From NCBI GenBank assembly GCA_022447365.1, contig JAKVBL010000004.1:62001-126000 (forward strand): DNA of 64,000 nt. Reading direction: 5' to 3'. The translations under genes and the position numbers were made by a program. The notes beneath the pieces were generated by a model, which was given only the letters and a program-made list of their open reading frames with translations, had not been told where the DNA came from and searched no databases. This DNA comes from Oleiphilaceae bacterium. GTDB taxonomy: Bacteria > Pseudomonadota > Gammaproteobacteria > Pseudomonadales > Oleiphilaceae. Of the stretch, positions 9,724-18,712 are shown in pieces (within the stretch, counting starts at the first letter, position 1; the number at the start of each line of letters is the position of its first letter).

Positions 9724-10938
9724 CTATGAGTAGCTCTGTTGTGCTCGCAGGTCTGGCACCTCTTGTTCACGACTCTTCACAATTACTATCGATCCCATCA
9801 CGGCTGACAACAACGAGCCTAACAAAACTCCTAGCTTAACGCTCTCTTGATATGCTGCATCCATGCCTTCAAAAGCAAGCGACCCGATAAACAAACTCAT
9901 CGTAAAACCTATGCCGCAAAGAATACACACACCATAGAGTTGTAACCAAGTCGTTCCCTTAGGAAGCGATGTAATACCTGACTTGATTGCTAACCAACAC
10001 ACACCAAAAATACCGATTTGTTTACCAACAAATAGCCCAAGTGCGATGCCCATCGTAACGGGATGGAACAAGTCTTCCACTCCAATACCTACCAAGTTCA
10101 CACCCGCATTAGCGAACGCAAAGACAGGCAGGATGAAAAATGCGACCCATGGCTGAATGCCATGCTCCATTTGCTTGAGCATGGAATGCCCGTGCTCAGT
10201 CTTCACATTGAGAGGTATAAACCAAGCGACGATGAAACCAGCAAGCGTCGCATGCACGCCTGACTTCAATACGGCCGCCCAGACAACCACACCTATGATG
10301 ATATACGCAGCTTGCGCTCTCACCTTTAAACGGTTCAAGATAAACAATCCGACTAAGCCAAATCCCGCCACAGACAAAGAAAGACCTGACAAATCCGCAG
10401 AATAAAACAGAGCGATAATAACGATTGCGCCAATGTCATCGAAGATAGCCACAGACAGTAAGAACAGCTTTAAGGTTAAAGGCAAGCTCTTACCAAATAA
10501 GCTAAACAAACCCAGCGCAAAGGCAATATCGGTCGCCGAAGGAATCGCCCAACCTCTTAGCCCGACTTCATCGCCAGTATTAAAAAATACATACACTAAA
10601 GCCGGAGCAACGATCCCTGCTATTGCCGCTATACCAGGAAGAATAATTTGATCCTTCGATGACAAATGTCCTTCTAGTATTTCGCGTTTTACTTCTAGAC
10701 CTATAAGGAAGAAGAACAAAGCCATGAGTCCGTCATTGATCCATAGCAACAGCGGTTTCGCTATTTCAAAGCCACCTAGTTGCAAGACAACCGACATGTT
10801 AAGGAAGTCGCTATAGAACATGTTGATGCCCGAATTAGCCATGATAAGGGCCAATAGGGCAGCAAAAATCAACAACACACCTCCAGCAGCATCATGCTGA
10901 ACCATCTCTCGAAAAACTTTTGTCACAACGATCTCCAT
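9724..10938 (-). CDS. nhaA: Na+/H+ antiporter NhaA
   Basis: A 404-residue inner-membrane antiporter with about 12 hydrophobic segments, which expels sodium in exchange for protons. Family hallmarks include GLEVKREILEGHLSS, the ion-site segments ATDIAFALG and AIFDDIGAIVIIA (the adjacent aspartates), and FFLPVFAFANAGV near the middle. The frame also has an upstream TTG (10956), but it sits directly against the AAAGGA ribosome site; the ATG at 10938 is therefore preferred. Its LysR activator nhaR lies about 2 kb upstream on the same strand, with two unrelated small genes between them. Confidence 0.96.
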   Translation of the reverse strand: MEIVVTKVFREMVQHDAAGGVLLIFAALLALIMANSGINMFYSDFLNMSVVLQLGGFEIAKPLLLWINDGLMALFFFLIGLEVKREILEGHLSSKDQIILPGIAAIAGIVAPALVYVFFNTGDEVGLRGWAIPSATDIAFALGLFSLFGKSLPLTLKLFLLSVAIFDDIGAIVIIALFYSADLSGLSLSVAGFGLVGLFILNRLKVRAQAAYIIIGVVVWAAVLKSGVHATLAGFIVAWFIPLNVKTEHGHSMLKQMEHGIQPWVAFFILPVFAFANAGVNLVGIGVEDLFHPVTMGIALGLFVGKQIGIFGVCWLAIKSGITSLPKGTTWLQLYGVCILCGIGFTMSLFIGSLAFEGMDAAYQESVKLGVLLGSLLSAVMGSIVIVKSREQEVPDLRAQQSYS

Positions 10939-11046
10939 TGTTAGCTTGTTTAGCAATCCTTTATACGCATCAGTAGTACGCCGAAAAAGTCGAATATATC
11001 TCTAAATCATCGATAAATTCTGTCTATAAAAACGAATCCAAAAAAA

Positions 11047-11078
11047 GCGTAAAGCACGTTTGGGGAGTTGCTTTACGC
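11047..11078 (-). terminator. Rho-independent terminator of the DUF7352-like gene
   Basis: On the minus strand a perfect 10-bp stem GCGTAAAGCA/TGCTTTACGC with a 12-base loop is followed by a run of T's (the A-run at 11040-11046). It lies 56 bases after the stop of the 119-aa gene and separates it from nhaA. Confidence 0.85.
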
Positions 11079-11134
11079 TAAAGGTGGAGATGATTAATAG
11101 ACGAAGTAATTAACTTTCTCAAAGGCCTCCAAAA

Positions 11135-11494
11135 TTAAGCTCTCAATGGTAAATACAGCGGTGCTTTAGCTTCTTGCGCTATGGTGGATGGGGCTTCGTT
11201 TCCAGTAGAAACAATCTGACGAGACACCTGAAATACGTGATATGCCTCGGGAGCATAAACATCGACTGTCGTAGCAACATGCTGACTTAATACGGGAACA
11301 GGGTCGCCAGATTTCACAATGCGAAAGGTCTCATTTACCGAAGGCGTTTCCGCCGGCAAAGGTTCTTCTACCCACAAGTAAATGGCTTTATCAACTAATA
11401 CTCGCTGACAGTGAAGAACCTTGAATCCTTCCTTAAGCTTTAAGGTTGTGTCCTTGCCTTCATTCTCGAGAAGGTATTTATGTACAGTCTTCAT
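11135..11494 (-). CDS. DUF7352-like small protein of unknown function
   Basis: A 119-residue soluble protein. Its start (MKTVHKYLLE, then KLKEGFKVLHCQ and IYLWVEEPLP) follows the pattern I recall for DUF7352: an MKTIHKYxL opening, a strand ending LxVQ, and a short strand LWALVDP. Residues 60-119 are family-free. No enzyme motif is visible. It has its own strong terminator (11047-11078), so it is not simply part of an nhaA operon. Its location between nhaA and nhaR suggests, but does not show, a link to salt or pH stress. Confidence 0.6.
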   Translation of the reverse strand: MKTVHKYLLENEGKDTTLKLKEGFKVLHCQRVLVDKAIYLWVEEPLPAETPSVNETFRIVKSGDPVPVLSQHVATTVDVYAPEAYHVFQVSRQIVSTGNEAPSTIAQEAKAPLYLPLRA

Positions 11495-11710
11495 TTACGA
11501 GTCTCCATCGTTGTGAACCGTAGGTGTCATCCTGTCATCCACGTCACTTCGAAAAAAGAAGATTTATTCGTCTCGAAAGAACGAAAAAAATGATCATAAA
11601 AGCGAACAATTATTGATCGAAGTATTCGAACTCATCGTTGATTAATAACTGATGGAAGAAGCTATTTCGCATTCAGTAGCATTGGTTAAACGCTGAAGAG
11701 GAGGCTCGTA

Positions 11711-12031
11711 ATGCTGTACCTAAACGTGAACGAAAAAGTATTGGCATATTGGGAACGCACTATAGATCTGTATTACAACATCCATCTAGGGAGTCTTGTA
11801 GACGATATTGAGTCAGTGAATCTATTTATTGACAAACAAACGAGCGTTCAAGACACCGTATATCGCTGTGAGCTCGATGTAATACCAGCGAATGGTCAGA
11901 AGATATCTATTGCACTCGAACTTGAGAATTGTGGCGCAGCGATCGAGCAGATCTTCGCCAAAGCGAGACGCTCAATGCTGCGTAGAATACGAGGAATCAA
12001 TGAGCCTACAACAGTCGCTCAGACTGGTTGA
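11711..12031 (+). CDS. Putative HPF/RaiA-like ribosome-associated protein
   Basis: A 106-residue protein. From about residue 30 the order of elements (DIESVNLFIDK, then TVYRCELDVIPANG, KISIALELENCGAAIEQIFAKARRSMLRRIRG) matches the second half of the hibernation-promoting-factor fold: strand, strand, strand, then a helix rich in Arg/Lys. The N-terminal 30 residues would be the first strand and helix. The similarity is by eye and weak. The ATG has GAGGAGG 6 bases upstream, a strong ribosome site. The last 26 bases overlap the 3' end of nhaR on the other strand. Confidence 0.5.
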   Translation: MLYLNVNEKVLAYWERTIDLYYNIHLGSLVDDIESVNLFIDKQTSVQDTVYRCELDVIPANGQKISIALELENCGAAIEQIFAKARRSMLRRIRGINEPTTVAQTG

Positions 12032-12929
12032 TCGAAGCTAGATTTGAACGCGCGGTTTCGGTAACCGACACCACCGCAGGATGTTTTAACTTTCGCTCTG
12101 GCGAAATCACGAAGAAGTGCTCTGATATATCAGACACTTCTCCAATTGCCTTTACCCCATACATTGTTTCAACTTGTCGACGCATAGCACTTGGCGCTGG
12201 GAAGAAGCCCGCGCCTGCCTCTCCAAAAGCTTTGAGTAATGCACTATCATCAAATTCAGCGACGATTTTCGGAGTAATGCCTTCTCGATCAAACCAATCA
12301 TCGAGACTGCGACGCAAGACATGATTATTCACTGGCAACAAAACAGGCGCATTATCTAAGAATTTGGGGAATGAACCTTCGTATTGCGCGCACAGGGCGG
12401 GTGTTCCAAAAAAGGTCAAATCACTTTCGCCTAACTCATGACTGTAAGCTTTTACATTTAAGCCTGTTGGAATACTTCGATCAGACAAAATCAAATCAAG
12501 TTTATGGACGGCTAAGTCACCTAACAGCGTCTCTAGCTTTCCCTCCATACAAACGATTTTGATCGGCTGCTCAAAACTTAGAGCAGGCTCAAGAATCTTG
12601 TATGCAATTAATTTAGGTATCGAGTCTACGATCCCAACATTGAAATTAATGGGAGTGCCTGGCTGCTTACTCTTCACTCTCTGAGTCAGTTCAGACCCAA
12701 GAGAAAAGATCTCATCTGCATATTGCTCTACAACGCGTCCAGTCTCAGTAATAGCGAGTCCTCGTCCAACACGCTGAAATAAAGGTTCTCCGATACTGTC
12801 TTCGAGCACTTTTAACTGACCACTGATAGTCTGTGGCGTCAAATGGAGGATATCGGCAGCTTTCGCAACGCTACCTTCTTTCGCAACAGTCCAAAAATAA
12901 AGCAAGTGGTTGTAATTCAAATGCCGCAT
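12006..12929 (-). CDS. nhaR: LysR-family transcriptional activator NhaR
   Basis: A 307-residue LysR-type regulator. The opening MRHLNYNHLLYFWTVAKEGSVAKAA, the HTH with LTPQTISGQLKVLE, and the downstream HKLDLILSDR and EFDDSALLKAFG segments match E. coli NhaR closely. NhaR activates nhaA in response to sodium. An upstream in-frame start at 12980 would add 17 residues not found in the family; 12929 is preferred. Unlike E. coli, where nhaA and nhaR are adjacent, two small genes lie between them here. Confidence 0.9.
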   Translation of the reverse strand: MRHLNYNHLLYFWTVAKEGSVAKAADILHLTPQTISGQLKVLEDSIGEPLFQRVGRGLAITETGRVVEQYADEIFSLGSELTQRVKSKQPGTPINFNVGIVDSIPKLIAYKILEPALSFEQPIKIVCMEGKLETLLGDLAVHKLDLILSDRSIPTGLNVKAYSHELGESDLTFFGTPALCAQYEGSFPKFLDNAPVLLPVNNHVLRRSLDDWFDREGITPKIVAEFDDSALLKAFGEAGAGFFPAPSAMRRQVETMYGVKAIGEVSDISEHFFVISPERKLKHPAVVSVTETARSNLASINQSERLL

Positions 12930-13199
12930 TGTGATCTCCACTGAATCAATAACATTGGCCGTAAGAGTAAGACAAGCCAATTGAAAGATATATTCGAATA
13001 ATTAGCCGTTTAATATCGGCTATTACGAGCAATTTTTGAAATCGGATTTACAAAGAAAAACAAATTTATTGCGTCGTAGGATGTCTACGTAGCATCTTCA
13101 CTTGTTAGATGTTTCAGCCATTTATTCTGCACTATATCCATTCTTTGGCATAATCATCTAAAATAGACTTCGTGACCCAATGAATAAAGGAGATTAATC

Positions 13200-13658
13200 A
13201 TGCAGCTCAGTAAGATCGACCTAAAAATATTGCGCGAATTACAAAACGATGCGCGTATTAGTTTTGCTGAACTGGCGCGGCGCGTAGGCTTGTCTAGTTC
13301 GCCATGCTTTGAACGTGTAAAAAAGCTCGAGCGCGAGGGCATCATCAAAGGTTATCACGCTCAGCTCGATCCAGAAGCCTTAGGCGCATCTCTACTAGTG
13401 TTTGTTCAAATTCGCTTGAACAGAACCAGTGACGATATTTTCAAACGCTTCAATGCTGCGGCCCAAGCACTTGAACAAGTGCAAGAGTGCTACTTAGTGT
13501 CGGGTAACTTTGACTACCTAATCAAAGCGCGAGTAAACGACATGAATGCCTACCGAATTTTTCTGGGGGAAACACTTTTAACCTTACCTGGAGTCTTAGA
13601 ATCAACGTCTTATGTAGTGATGGAGCAAGTCAAAGAGACCTTAGATTTATCGATCTAA
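13200..13658 (+). CDS. Lrp/AsnC-family transcriptional regulator
   Basis: A 152-residue feast/famine regulator. The N-terminal winged HTH (LSKIDLKILRELQNDARISFAELARRVGLSSSPCFERVKKLEREGII) is followed by a C-terminal RAM domain with the effector-pocket segment VSGNFDYLIKARV. The ribosome site AAAGGAG stands 8 bases before the ATG. It lies directly upstream of, and on the same strand as, alanine dehydrogenase, so it is a good candidate for an alanine/leucine-responsive regulator of that gene (an AlaR/DadR-like role). That is inference from position; it could also be a global Lrp. Confidence 0.92.
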   Translation: MQLSKIDLKILRELQNDARISFAELARRVGLSSSPCFERVKKLEREGIIKGYHAQLDPEALGASLLVFVQIRLNRTSDDIFKRFNAAAQALEQVQECYLVSGNFDYLIKARVNDMNAYRIFLGETLLTLPGVLESTSYVVMEQVKETLDLSI

Positions 13659-13837
13659 TAAAATCATTACATGCTTCTCAAATTAAATAATAAAGAACAT
13701 ATAACCAATAAAAATATAAATAACAGACGGTTAGCCTGAAAAATTTTCTTTCAAGCTACAATTAAGAAGATAATTCTGTTCGTTCTTCTCTAACATTATT
13801 CGTATTTGAACATGACACGAATCAAGAGGAAGAGAAC

Positions 13838-14974
13838 ATGCTTATCGGTGTACCAAAAGAGATTAAAAATCACGAATACCGCGTTGGCTTAACGCCAGCG
13901 GGTGTAAAAGAGCTTATCGCAAACAACCACTCTGTTATTGTGCAAAAAAGTGCAGGCGCCGGCATTGGCTTAGAAGATGAGCAATATATTGCGGCAGGCG
14001 CACAAATTGTAGCGACTGCAGAAGATGTGTTTGCGCAAGCTGAAATGATTATCAAAGTAAAAGAGCCTCAACCACAAGAATGCGCGCTCCTTCGAGAAGA
14101 TCAGCTTCTTTTCACATATCTACACCTGGCTCCAGACCCAAAGCAAACTGAACTTCTTTTAAAATCTGGCGTAACAGCAGTTGCATATGAAACAATTACC
14201 GATGACAAAGGCGGCCTACCTTTACTTGCACCAATGTCAGAAGTAGCAGGCCGCATGTCTATCCAAGCCGGCGCGCATACTCTTGAGAAAGCACAAGGCG
14301 GTAATGGCATGCTACTCGGCGGCGTTCCGGGCGTAGAACCTGCAAGTGTGGTTGTCATTGGTGGCGGAGTTGTAGGTCTAAACGCAGCTCGTATGGCTTC
14401 TGGACTTGGCGCTAACGTAACTATCCTTGACCGTAGCATTGAGCGCTTGAAGCAAATTGATGACATCTACGGCTCGCAAATGAACACTGTATACAGCACC
14501 GCAGATGCAATCGAAAAACACATTAAAAACGCAGACCTAGTGGTCGGCGCCGTGCTGATTCCTGGCGCAGCAGCTCCAAAGCTCATTACCCGCGACATGC
14601 TTAAAGACATGAAGAAAGGCGCTGTCTTGGTGGATGTCGCGATTGATCAGGGCGGCTGTTTCGAAACATCAAAAGCAACAACGCATGAAAACCCTACATA
14701 TGAGGTAGATGGCATTGTTCACTACTGTGTAGCGAATATGCCTGGGGGTGTCGCTAGAACCTCAACCTTTGCATTGACCAATGCGACACTTCCATACGCG
14801 ATTTCATTGGCAAACAAAGGCGTATATGCGCTGACAGAAAACGCACATTTACTCGAGGGGCTTAACGTCCACAAAGGCATGGTTACTAACGAACCCGTCG
14901 CTGAAGCACTTGGATACGCTTATGTATCGCCAGCTTCTGCACTAGCGATGAAAGATATTAAGAAAAGCGCGTAG
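13838..14974 (+). CDS. ald: Alanine dehydrogenase
   Basis: A 378-residue NAD-dependent enzyme interconverting L-alanine and pyruvate plus ammonia. The opening [20 protein letters not shown], the catalytic Lys75 and His96 (in TYLHLAP), and the NAD-binding [21 protein letters not shown] are those of the Ald family, at the usual length. The ATG follows AGAGGAAGAGA. It sits 180 bases behind the Lrp-type regulator gene and is followed by a GC-rich hairpin. It could supply pyruvate for the aminotransferases of the polyamine region or recycle the alanine they form. Confidence 0.96.
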   Translation: MLIGVPKEIKNHEYRVGLTPAGVKELIANNHSVIVQKSAGAGIGLEDEQYIAAGAQIVATAEDVFAQAEMIIKVKEPQPQECALLREDQLLFTYLHLAPDPKQTELLLKSGVTAVAYETITDDKGGLPLLAPMSEVAGRMSIQAGAHTLEKAQGGNGMLLGGVPGVEPASVVVIGGGVVGLNAARMASGLGANVTILDRSIERLKQIDDIYGSQMNTVYSTADAIEKHIKNADLVVGAVLIPGAAAPKLITRDMLKDMKKGAVLVDVAIDQGGCFETSKATTHENPTYEVDGIVHYCVANMPGGVARTSTFALTNATLPYAISLANKGVYALTENAHLLEGLNVHKGMVTNEPVAEALGYAYVSPASALAMKDIKKSA

Positions 14975-14995
14975 TTAAAGAAGGTCTGATTAATA

Positions 14996-15023
14996 TTTAG
15001 GGGTCGAAAAATCGGCCCCTAAA
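14996..15023 (+). terminator. Hairpin after ald
   Basis: TTTAGGGG-T-CGA and TCG-G-CCCCTAAA pair around an AAAA loop, 22 bases after the ald stop. The stem is strong, but no T-run follows immediately, so termination is probable rather than certain. Confidence 0.6.
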
Positions 15024-15120
15024 CTTCACATTTTAGTTACCCTCTCCCTCCTCAAACCGCATACAAACTATTACTTGTCACAACCTCTTAATCGTGCAAA
15101 ACTGCACACATGTTGTAAAA

Positions 15121-15130
15121 TATATCAAAC
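15121..15130 (+). promoter_or_regulatory. Putative PuuR-type operator before the first puuB-like gene
   Basis: TATATCAAAC ends 9 bases before the ATG of the oxidase at 15140. The same decamer or its TATATTGAAC variant recurs upstream of other polyamine genes in this window and resembles the E. coli PuuR site (TATAATGAAC core, from memory). Confidence 0.55.
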
Positions 15131-15139
15131 GGTTTATTC

Positions 15140-16441
15140 ATGTCTCATTCATCTCCAAATACCGCACGATGCGGCGCGTACTATACCGCTACAGTCAACC
15201 AAGAAAGCGATTACCCGAGCCTAAACCAAGCAATCGATGTTGATGTTGCGATCGTCGGCGGTGGCTTCACCGGTGTGAATACAGCACTTGAGCTCGCAGA
15301 AAAAGGCTTGAACGTTGCGTTATTAGAAGCGAACAAAATTGCTTGGGGGGCGACCGGACGTAACGGAGGTCAAGTTACCGGTAGTTTGTCTGGCGACGAA
15401 GCAATGCGTAAGCAAATGCGTAACAAACTAGGCAAAGATGTCGATGACTTTATTTGGAATCTGCGTTGGCGTGGTCATGACATCATTAAAGAACGCGTTC
15501 AAAAATATAATATCGATTGCGACCTGAAATATGGCCATTTACATGCAGCTTATAAACCAAGCCACATGAAAGAACTCCAAGCAAGTTACGACTTAGCTCT
15601 CGCAAATGGCATGGGAGACCAGGTCAAGCTTCTACTGAAGAACGATATTCCTGACTACCTAGAGACAGAGATCTATCACGGCGCGCTCTACAATAAAAAG
15701 AACATGCATCTGCATTCTCTCAATCTATGCTTGGGAGAAGCTGCTGCCGCTCAACAACTAGGCGTACAAATATTCGAGAACACACTGGTTATGGACATCA
15801 AGCAGGGCCAACGCCCTCAAGTTATTACCGAGAATGGTGTCGTCACAGCAAATACCGTCTTGTTAGCCGGCAACGCTTATCATCGTCTTCAACGTAGCAA
15901 AATGAGTGGAAAGATCTTCCCTGCGGCAGGAGGTATTGTTGCTACTGAGCCCTTAGGCGAGTTAGCTGAGCAAATAAACCCGAAAGATCTTGCTGTGTAT
16001 GATTGTCGTTTCGTGCTCGACTATTACCGCATGACAGCAGACAAACGTCTCCTATTCGGAGGTGGCGCAAATTATAGCGGCAAGCCTTCACGAGATATAG
16101 CTGCTGAATTAAGACCTGCGATTGAACGCACCTTCCCTGCCCTCAAAGGCGTTGGCATCGACTATCAGTGGAGCGGCATGATGGGCATCGTTATCAACCG
16201 CATTCCTCAGCTCGGAAAGCTATCTGAAAACGTTTTTTATGCGCAAGGCTACTCTGGACATGGTATCGCAACAAGCCACATTGTCTCCGAAATTATGGCT
16301 AATGCCATCACTGGTCATCTGAATGAATTTGATACCTTCGCTCAATGCTCTCACATCCGCGTACCGGGTTCTGAGTGGCTCGGCAATCAGTTCTTAGCCA
16401 TTGGCATGTGGTACTACCTTTTGCTCGAGAAGTTCAAGTAA
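15140..16441 (+). CDS. FAD-dependent oxidoreductase, gamma-glutamylputrescine oxidase-like (PuuB paralog 1)
   Basis: A 433-residue DAO-family flavoprotein. The Rossmann motif VDVAIVGGGFTGVNTALELAE (about 33-53), the flavin-contacting WGATGRNGGQ and the C-terminal YAQGYSGHGIATSH are typical of PuuB, which oxidises gamma-glutamylputrescine to the aldehyde with release of ammonia and hydrogen peroxide. Two more paralogs are encoded at 33375 and 39664. This copy stands alone, opposite the Pot transporter, behind a possible PuuR operator and before a strong terminator. Its true substrate could be another gamma-glutamyl amine. Confidence 0.85.
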   Translation: MSHSSPNTARCGAYYTATVNQESDYPSLNQAIDVDVAIVGGGFTGVNTALELAEKGLNVALLEANKIAWGATGRNGGQVTGSLSGDEAMRKQMRNKLGKDVDDFIWNLRWRGHDIIKERVQKYNIDCDLKYGHLHAAYKPSHMKELQASYDLALANGMGDQVKLLLKNDIPDYLETEIYHGALYNKKNMHLHSLNLCLGEAAAAQQLGVQIFENTLVMDIKQGQRPQVITENGVVTANTVLLAGNAYHRLQRSKMSGKIFPAAGGIVATEPLGELAEQINPKDLAVYDCRFVLDYYRMTADKRLLFGGGANYSGKPSRDIAAELRPAIERTFPALKGVGIDYQWSGMMGIVINRIPQLGKLSENVFYAQGYSGHGIATSHIVSEIMANAITGHLNEFDTFAQCSHIRVPGSEWLGNQFLAIGMWYYLLLEKFK

Positions 16442-16460
16442 AACACTTCAATCAATAACG

Positions 16461-16493
16461 AATACCCGCACAATCTGTCGCGGGTATTTTTTT
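16461..16493 (+). terminator. Rho-independent terminator of puuB paralog 1
   Basis: ATACCCGC (16462-16469) pairs with GCGGGTAT (16480-16487) and runs straight into seven or more T's. It lies about 20 bases after the stop codon. Confidence 0.9.
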
Positions 16494-16569
16494 GTCTAAA
16501 ATAAGTGCGATGAGTCCCCCCTAAGAATTTTTAAGCCATCTCTATTGGGCGCTCGATAAGTCTAAAAAT

Positions 16570-16598
16570 AAAAAAGCCCCCATTGAAACAATGGAGGC
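16570..16598 (-). terminator. Rho-independent terminator of the pot operon
   Basis: On the minus strand GCCTCCATTG/CAATGGGGGC with a three-base loop is followed by a T-run (the A's at 16570-16575). It lies 65 bases past the potF stop and ends the potGHI-potF transcript. Confidence 0.88.
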
Positions 16599-16662
16599 CT
16601 AGAAGTTCCCTATGTATAAGAAGCCTTATTAGCTCTTCATAGGTATCAATTCACTGCTCGTA

Positions 16663-17760
16663 TTATTTGCCGCTCTTAAGCGCTGTCCACATGCGTGAAC
16701 CGGCACGGTCAAATTTAGGAGCATAAACAGGAAAAGTGAAAAGATTCTTTTCTACTTCTGGCGTTGGGTAAATTGATGGGTCAGATGTAATTTCCTCATC
16801 AATCATTTCCTTAGAGCCAGGGATCGCATTTGGATACCAAACGTAGTTTGAGATACCCGCCATCACATCTTTACGCATCAAGAAGTCTAAGAACTTGTGT
16901 GCATTTTCTGGGTGGCTTGCATCCTTAGGAATCGCGAGCATATCAAACCAAAGACCTGCGCCTTCCTTAGGAATTACGTAAGATACTTCAACGCCATTTT
17001 CAGCTTCGTCAGCACGATCCATCGCTTGAAGAATGTCGCCAGACCAACCGACTGTCACACACACATCACCATTTGCTAGGTCGTTGATATATTGCGAAGA
17101 GTGGAAGTAACGAATGTGTGGACGAACTGCACTAAGGGTGTCTTTTACTTTGCCGTTCAAAAGCGCTGTATCAGTTGATTTAGGGTCTTCGCCCAAGTAA
17201 TTCAATACGGTTGGAACAACTTCGTCCCACGCATCAAGCATTGTGATACCACAGTCAGCTAATTTAGCCGCAATCTCTGGGTTGAAAACCAGATCCCATG
17301 AATCAGCAGGCATGTCTTCGCCTAAACGCTCTGTAACTTGTCCCACATTGATACCAATGCCTGTAGTACCCCAAAGGTAAGGAATAGAGTAAGCATTGTC
17401 TGGATCATGCGAAGTCAACTTTTCCATCATCGGTGCATCGAGATTTTCATACTGCGGAAGTTTTGACCTATCAAGTGGCTGAAAAACTCCGGCTTGAATT
17501 TGACGCGCCAAGAATGTCGCTGAAGGCACAACAACATCATAACCAGTCTTGCCTGAAAGCAGTTTTGCTTCCAGAACATCGTTACTATCGAAGACATCGT
17601 AAACGACCTTAATACCAGTCTCGGCTTCAAAATTCGCTAAAGTATCTTCAGCGATATAGTCAGACCAGTTATAAACGTTTAATACTTTCTCTTCGGCCAT
17701 AGCGCCTGTTGTAGCCACCGCACACGCTGTTGCCAACGCTAGTTTTTTTATTGCTTTCAT
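16663..17760 (-). CDS. potF: Putrescine ABC transporter, periplasmic binding protein (PotF-like)
   Basis: A 365-residue solute-binding protein with a signal peptide (residues 1-22, cut after AMA). The start of the mature domain, VLNVYNWSDYIAEDTL, and the pocket segments GYDVVVPS, YLWGTTGIG and VGWSGD belong to the PotD/PotF polyamine-binding family. It would deliver putrescine or a related amine to PotHI in the membrane. Here it is the last gene of the operon rather than the first as in E. coli, and a 112-base gap separates it from potI. PotF is preferred over PotD because the genes are arranged as potG-H-I. Confidence 0.92.
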   Translation of the reverse strand: MKAIKKLALATACAVATTGAMAEEKVLNVYNWSDYIAEDTLANFEAETGIKVVYDVFDSNDVLEAKLLSGKTGYDVVVPSATFLARQIQAGVFQPLDRSKLPQYENLDAPMMEKLTSHDPDNAYSIPYLWGTTGIGINVGQVTERLGEDMPADSWDLVFNPEIAAKLADCGITMLDAWDEVVPTVLNYLGEDPKSTDTALLNGKVKDTLSAVRPHIRYFHSSQYINDLANGDVCVTVGWSGDILQAMDRADEAENGVEVSYVIPKEGAGLWFDMLAIPKDASHPENAHKFLDFLMRKDVMAGISNYVWYPNAIPGSKEMIDEEITSDPSIYPTPEVEKNLFTFPVYAPKFDRAGSRMWTALKSGK

Positions 17761-17872
17761 AATTTTTCCTCGATTACACCCTAAGAAGATCTTAATTAAC
17801 TCTGCCTTAACTGCTCTGCCGAGTCATTTTCCTTTCTGGAACACATCAATGTCTTATCTATGCCCCATTCGC

Positions 17873-18712
17873 TTATTGACTAAATGCCGAGCGAATTTCC
17901 TTTTGTCTTTGCAATTCATTTCTTCGCATGAACCACCATGCGATAAAGGCCGCCATTGCCACAGCCAAAACAAGTAATGTCGCTAATGCATTTATTTTTG
18001 GACTCACACCTAATCGAACACTAGAGAACACCACCATTGGTAAGGTTGTAGAACCTGGCCCCGATACGAAACTCGCGATTACTAAATCATCGAGCGACAA
18101 AGTAAATGCCAATAGCCATCCAGCCAATAATGCTGGCGCAACAATTGGTAAAGTGATGTAGATAAACACTTGGAATTTATTAGCACCAAGATCCATCGCA
18201 GCTTCTTCTAAACGTCGATCAAGCTCGCGTAATCTTGCAGACACAACCACAGCCACATAAGCCATGTTAAAAGTTGTATGGGCAATCCAGATCGTTAAGC
18301 TACCACGCCCCTCAGGCCAACCAAGTACTTGCGACATCGTTACAAACAAGAGTAAAAGCGACAAACCCGTAATTACTTCCGGCATGACCAAGGGTGCAGT
18401 AATCATTCCGGTAAACAGCGTTTTGCCTTTAAATGCGCCCGATCGCACTAAGGCGATCGCGGCCAAGGTGCCTAATGCCACCGCAGCACTCGCACTTAAA
18501 AATGCAATTTTCAAACTCATCCAAACGGCGCTCATCATTTGTTCGTCTTCAAATAGCTCGCCGTACCATTTTGTCGAAAATCCTGCCCAAACTGTCACCA
18601 AACGCGACTCATTGAACGAGTAGACAATCAATATAAAAATCGGGAGGTATAGAAAAGCAAACCCACCTAATAAGATTGCCCAAGACAATTTATTGGTCTT
18701 GTTAGTGCTCAT
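17873..18712 (-). CDS. potI: Polyamine ABC transporter permease PotI
   Basis: A 279-residue inner-membrane permease with six hydrophobic segments. The EAA loop, EEAAMDLGANKFQVFIYITLPIVAPALLAGW, contacts the ATPase PotG. The sequence is that of the second permease of putrescine/spermidine importers (PotI/PotC group). It overlaps potH by 11 bases. Confidence 0.93.
   Translation of the reverse strand: MSTNKTNKLSWAILLGGFAFLYLPIFILIVYSFNESRLVTVWAGFSTKWYGELFEDEQMMSAVWMSLKIAFLSASAAVALGTLAAIALVRSGAFKGKTLFTGMITAPLVMPEVITGLSLLLLFVTMSQVLGWPEGRGSLTIWIAHTTFNMAYVAVVVSARLRELDRRLEEAAMDLGANKFQVFIYITLPIVAPALLAGWLLAFTLSLDDLVIASFVSGPGSTTLPMVVFSSVRLGVSPKINALATLLVLAVAMAAFIAWWFMRRNELQRQKEIRSAFSQ

Noticed and set aside
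10157..10651. Two plus-strand frames across nhaA
   Set aside because: Antisense to a clear antiporter gene, with no ribosome site or family match.
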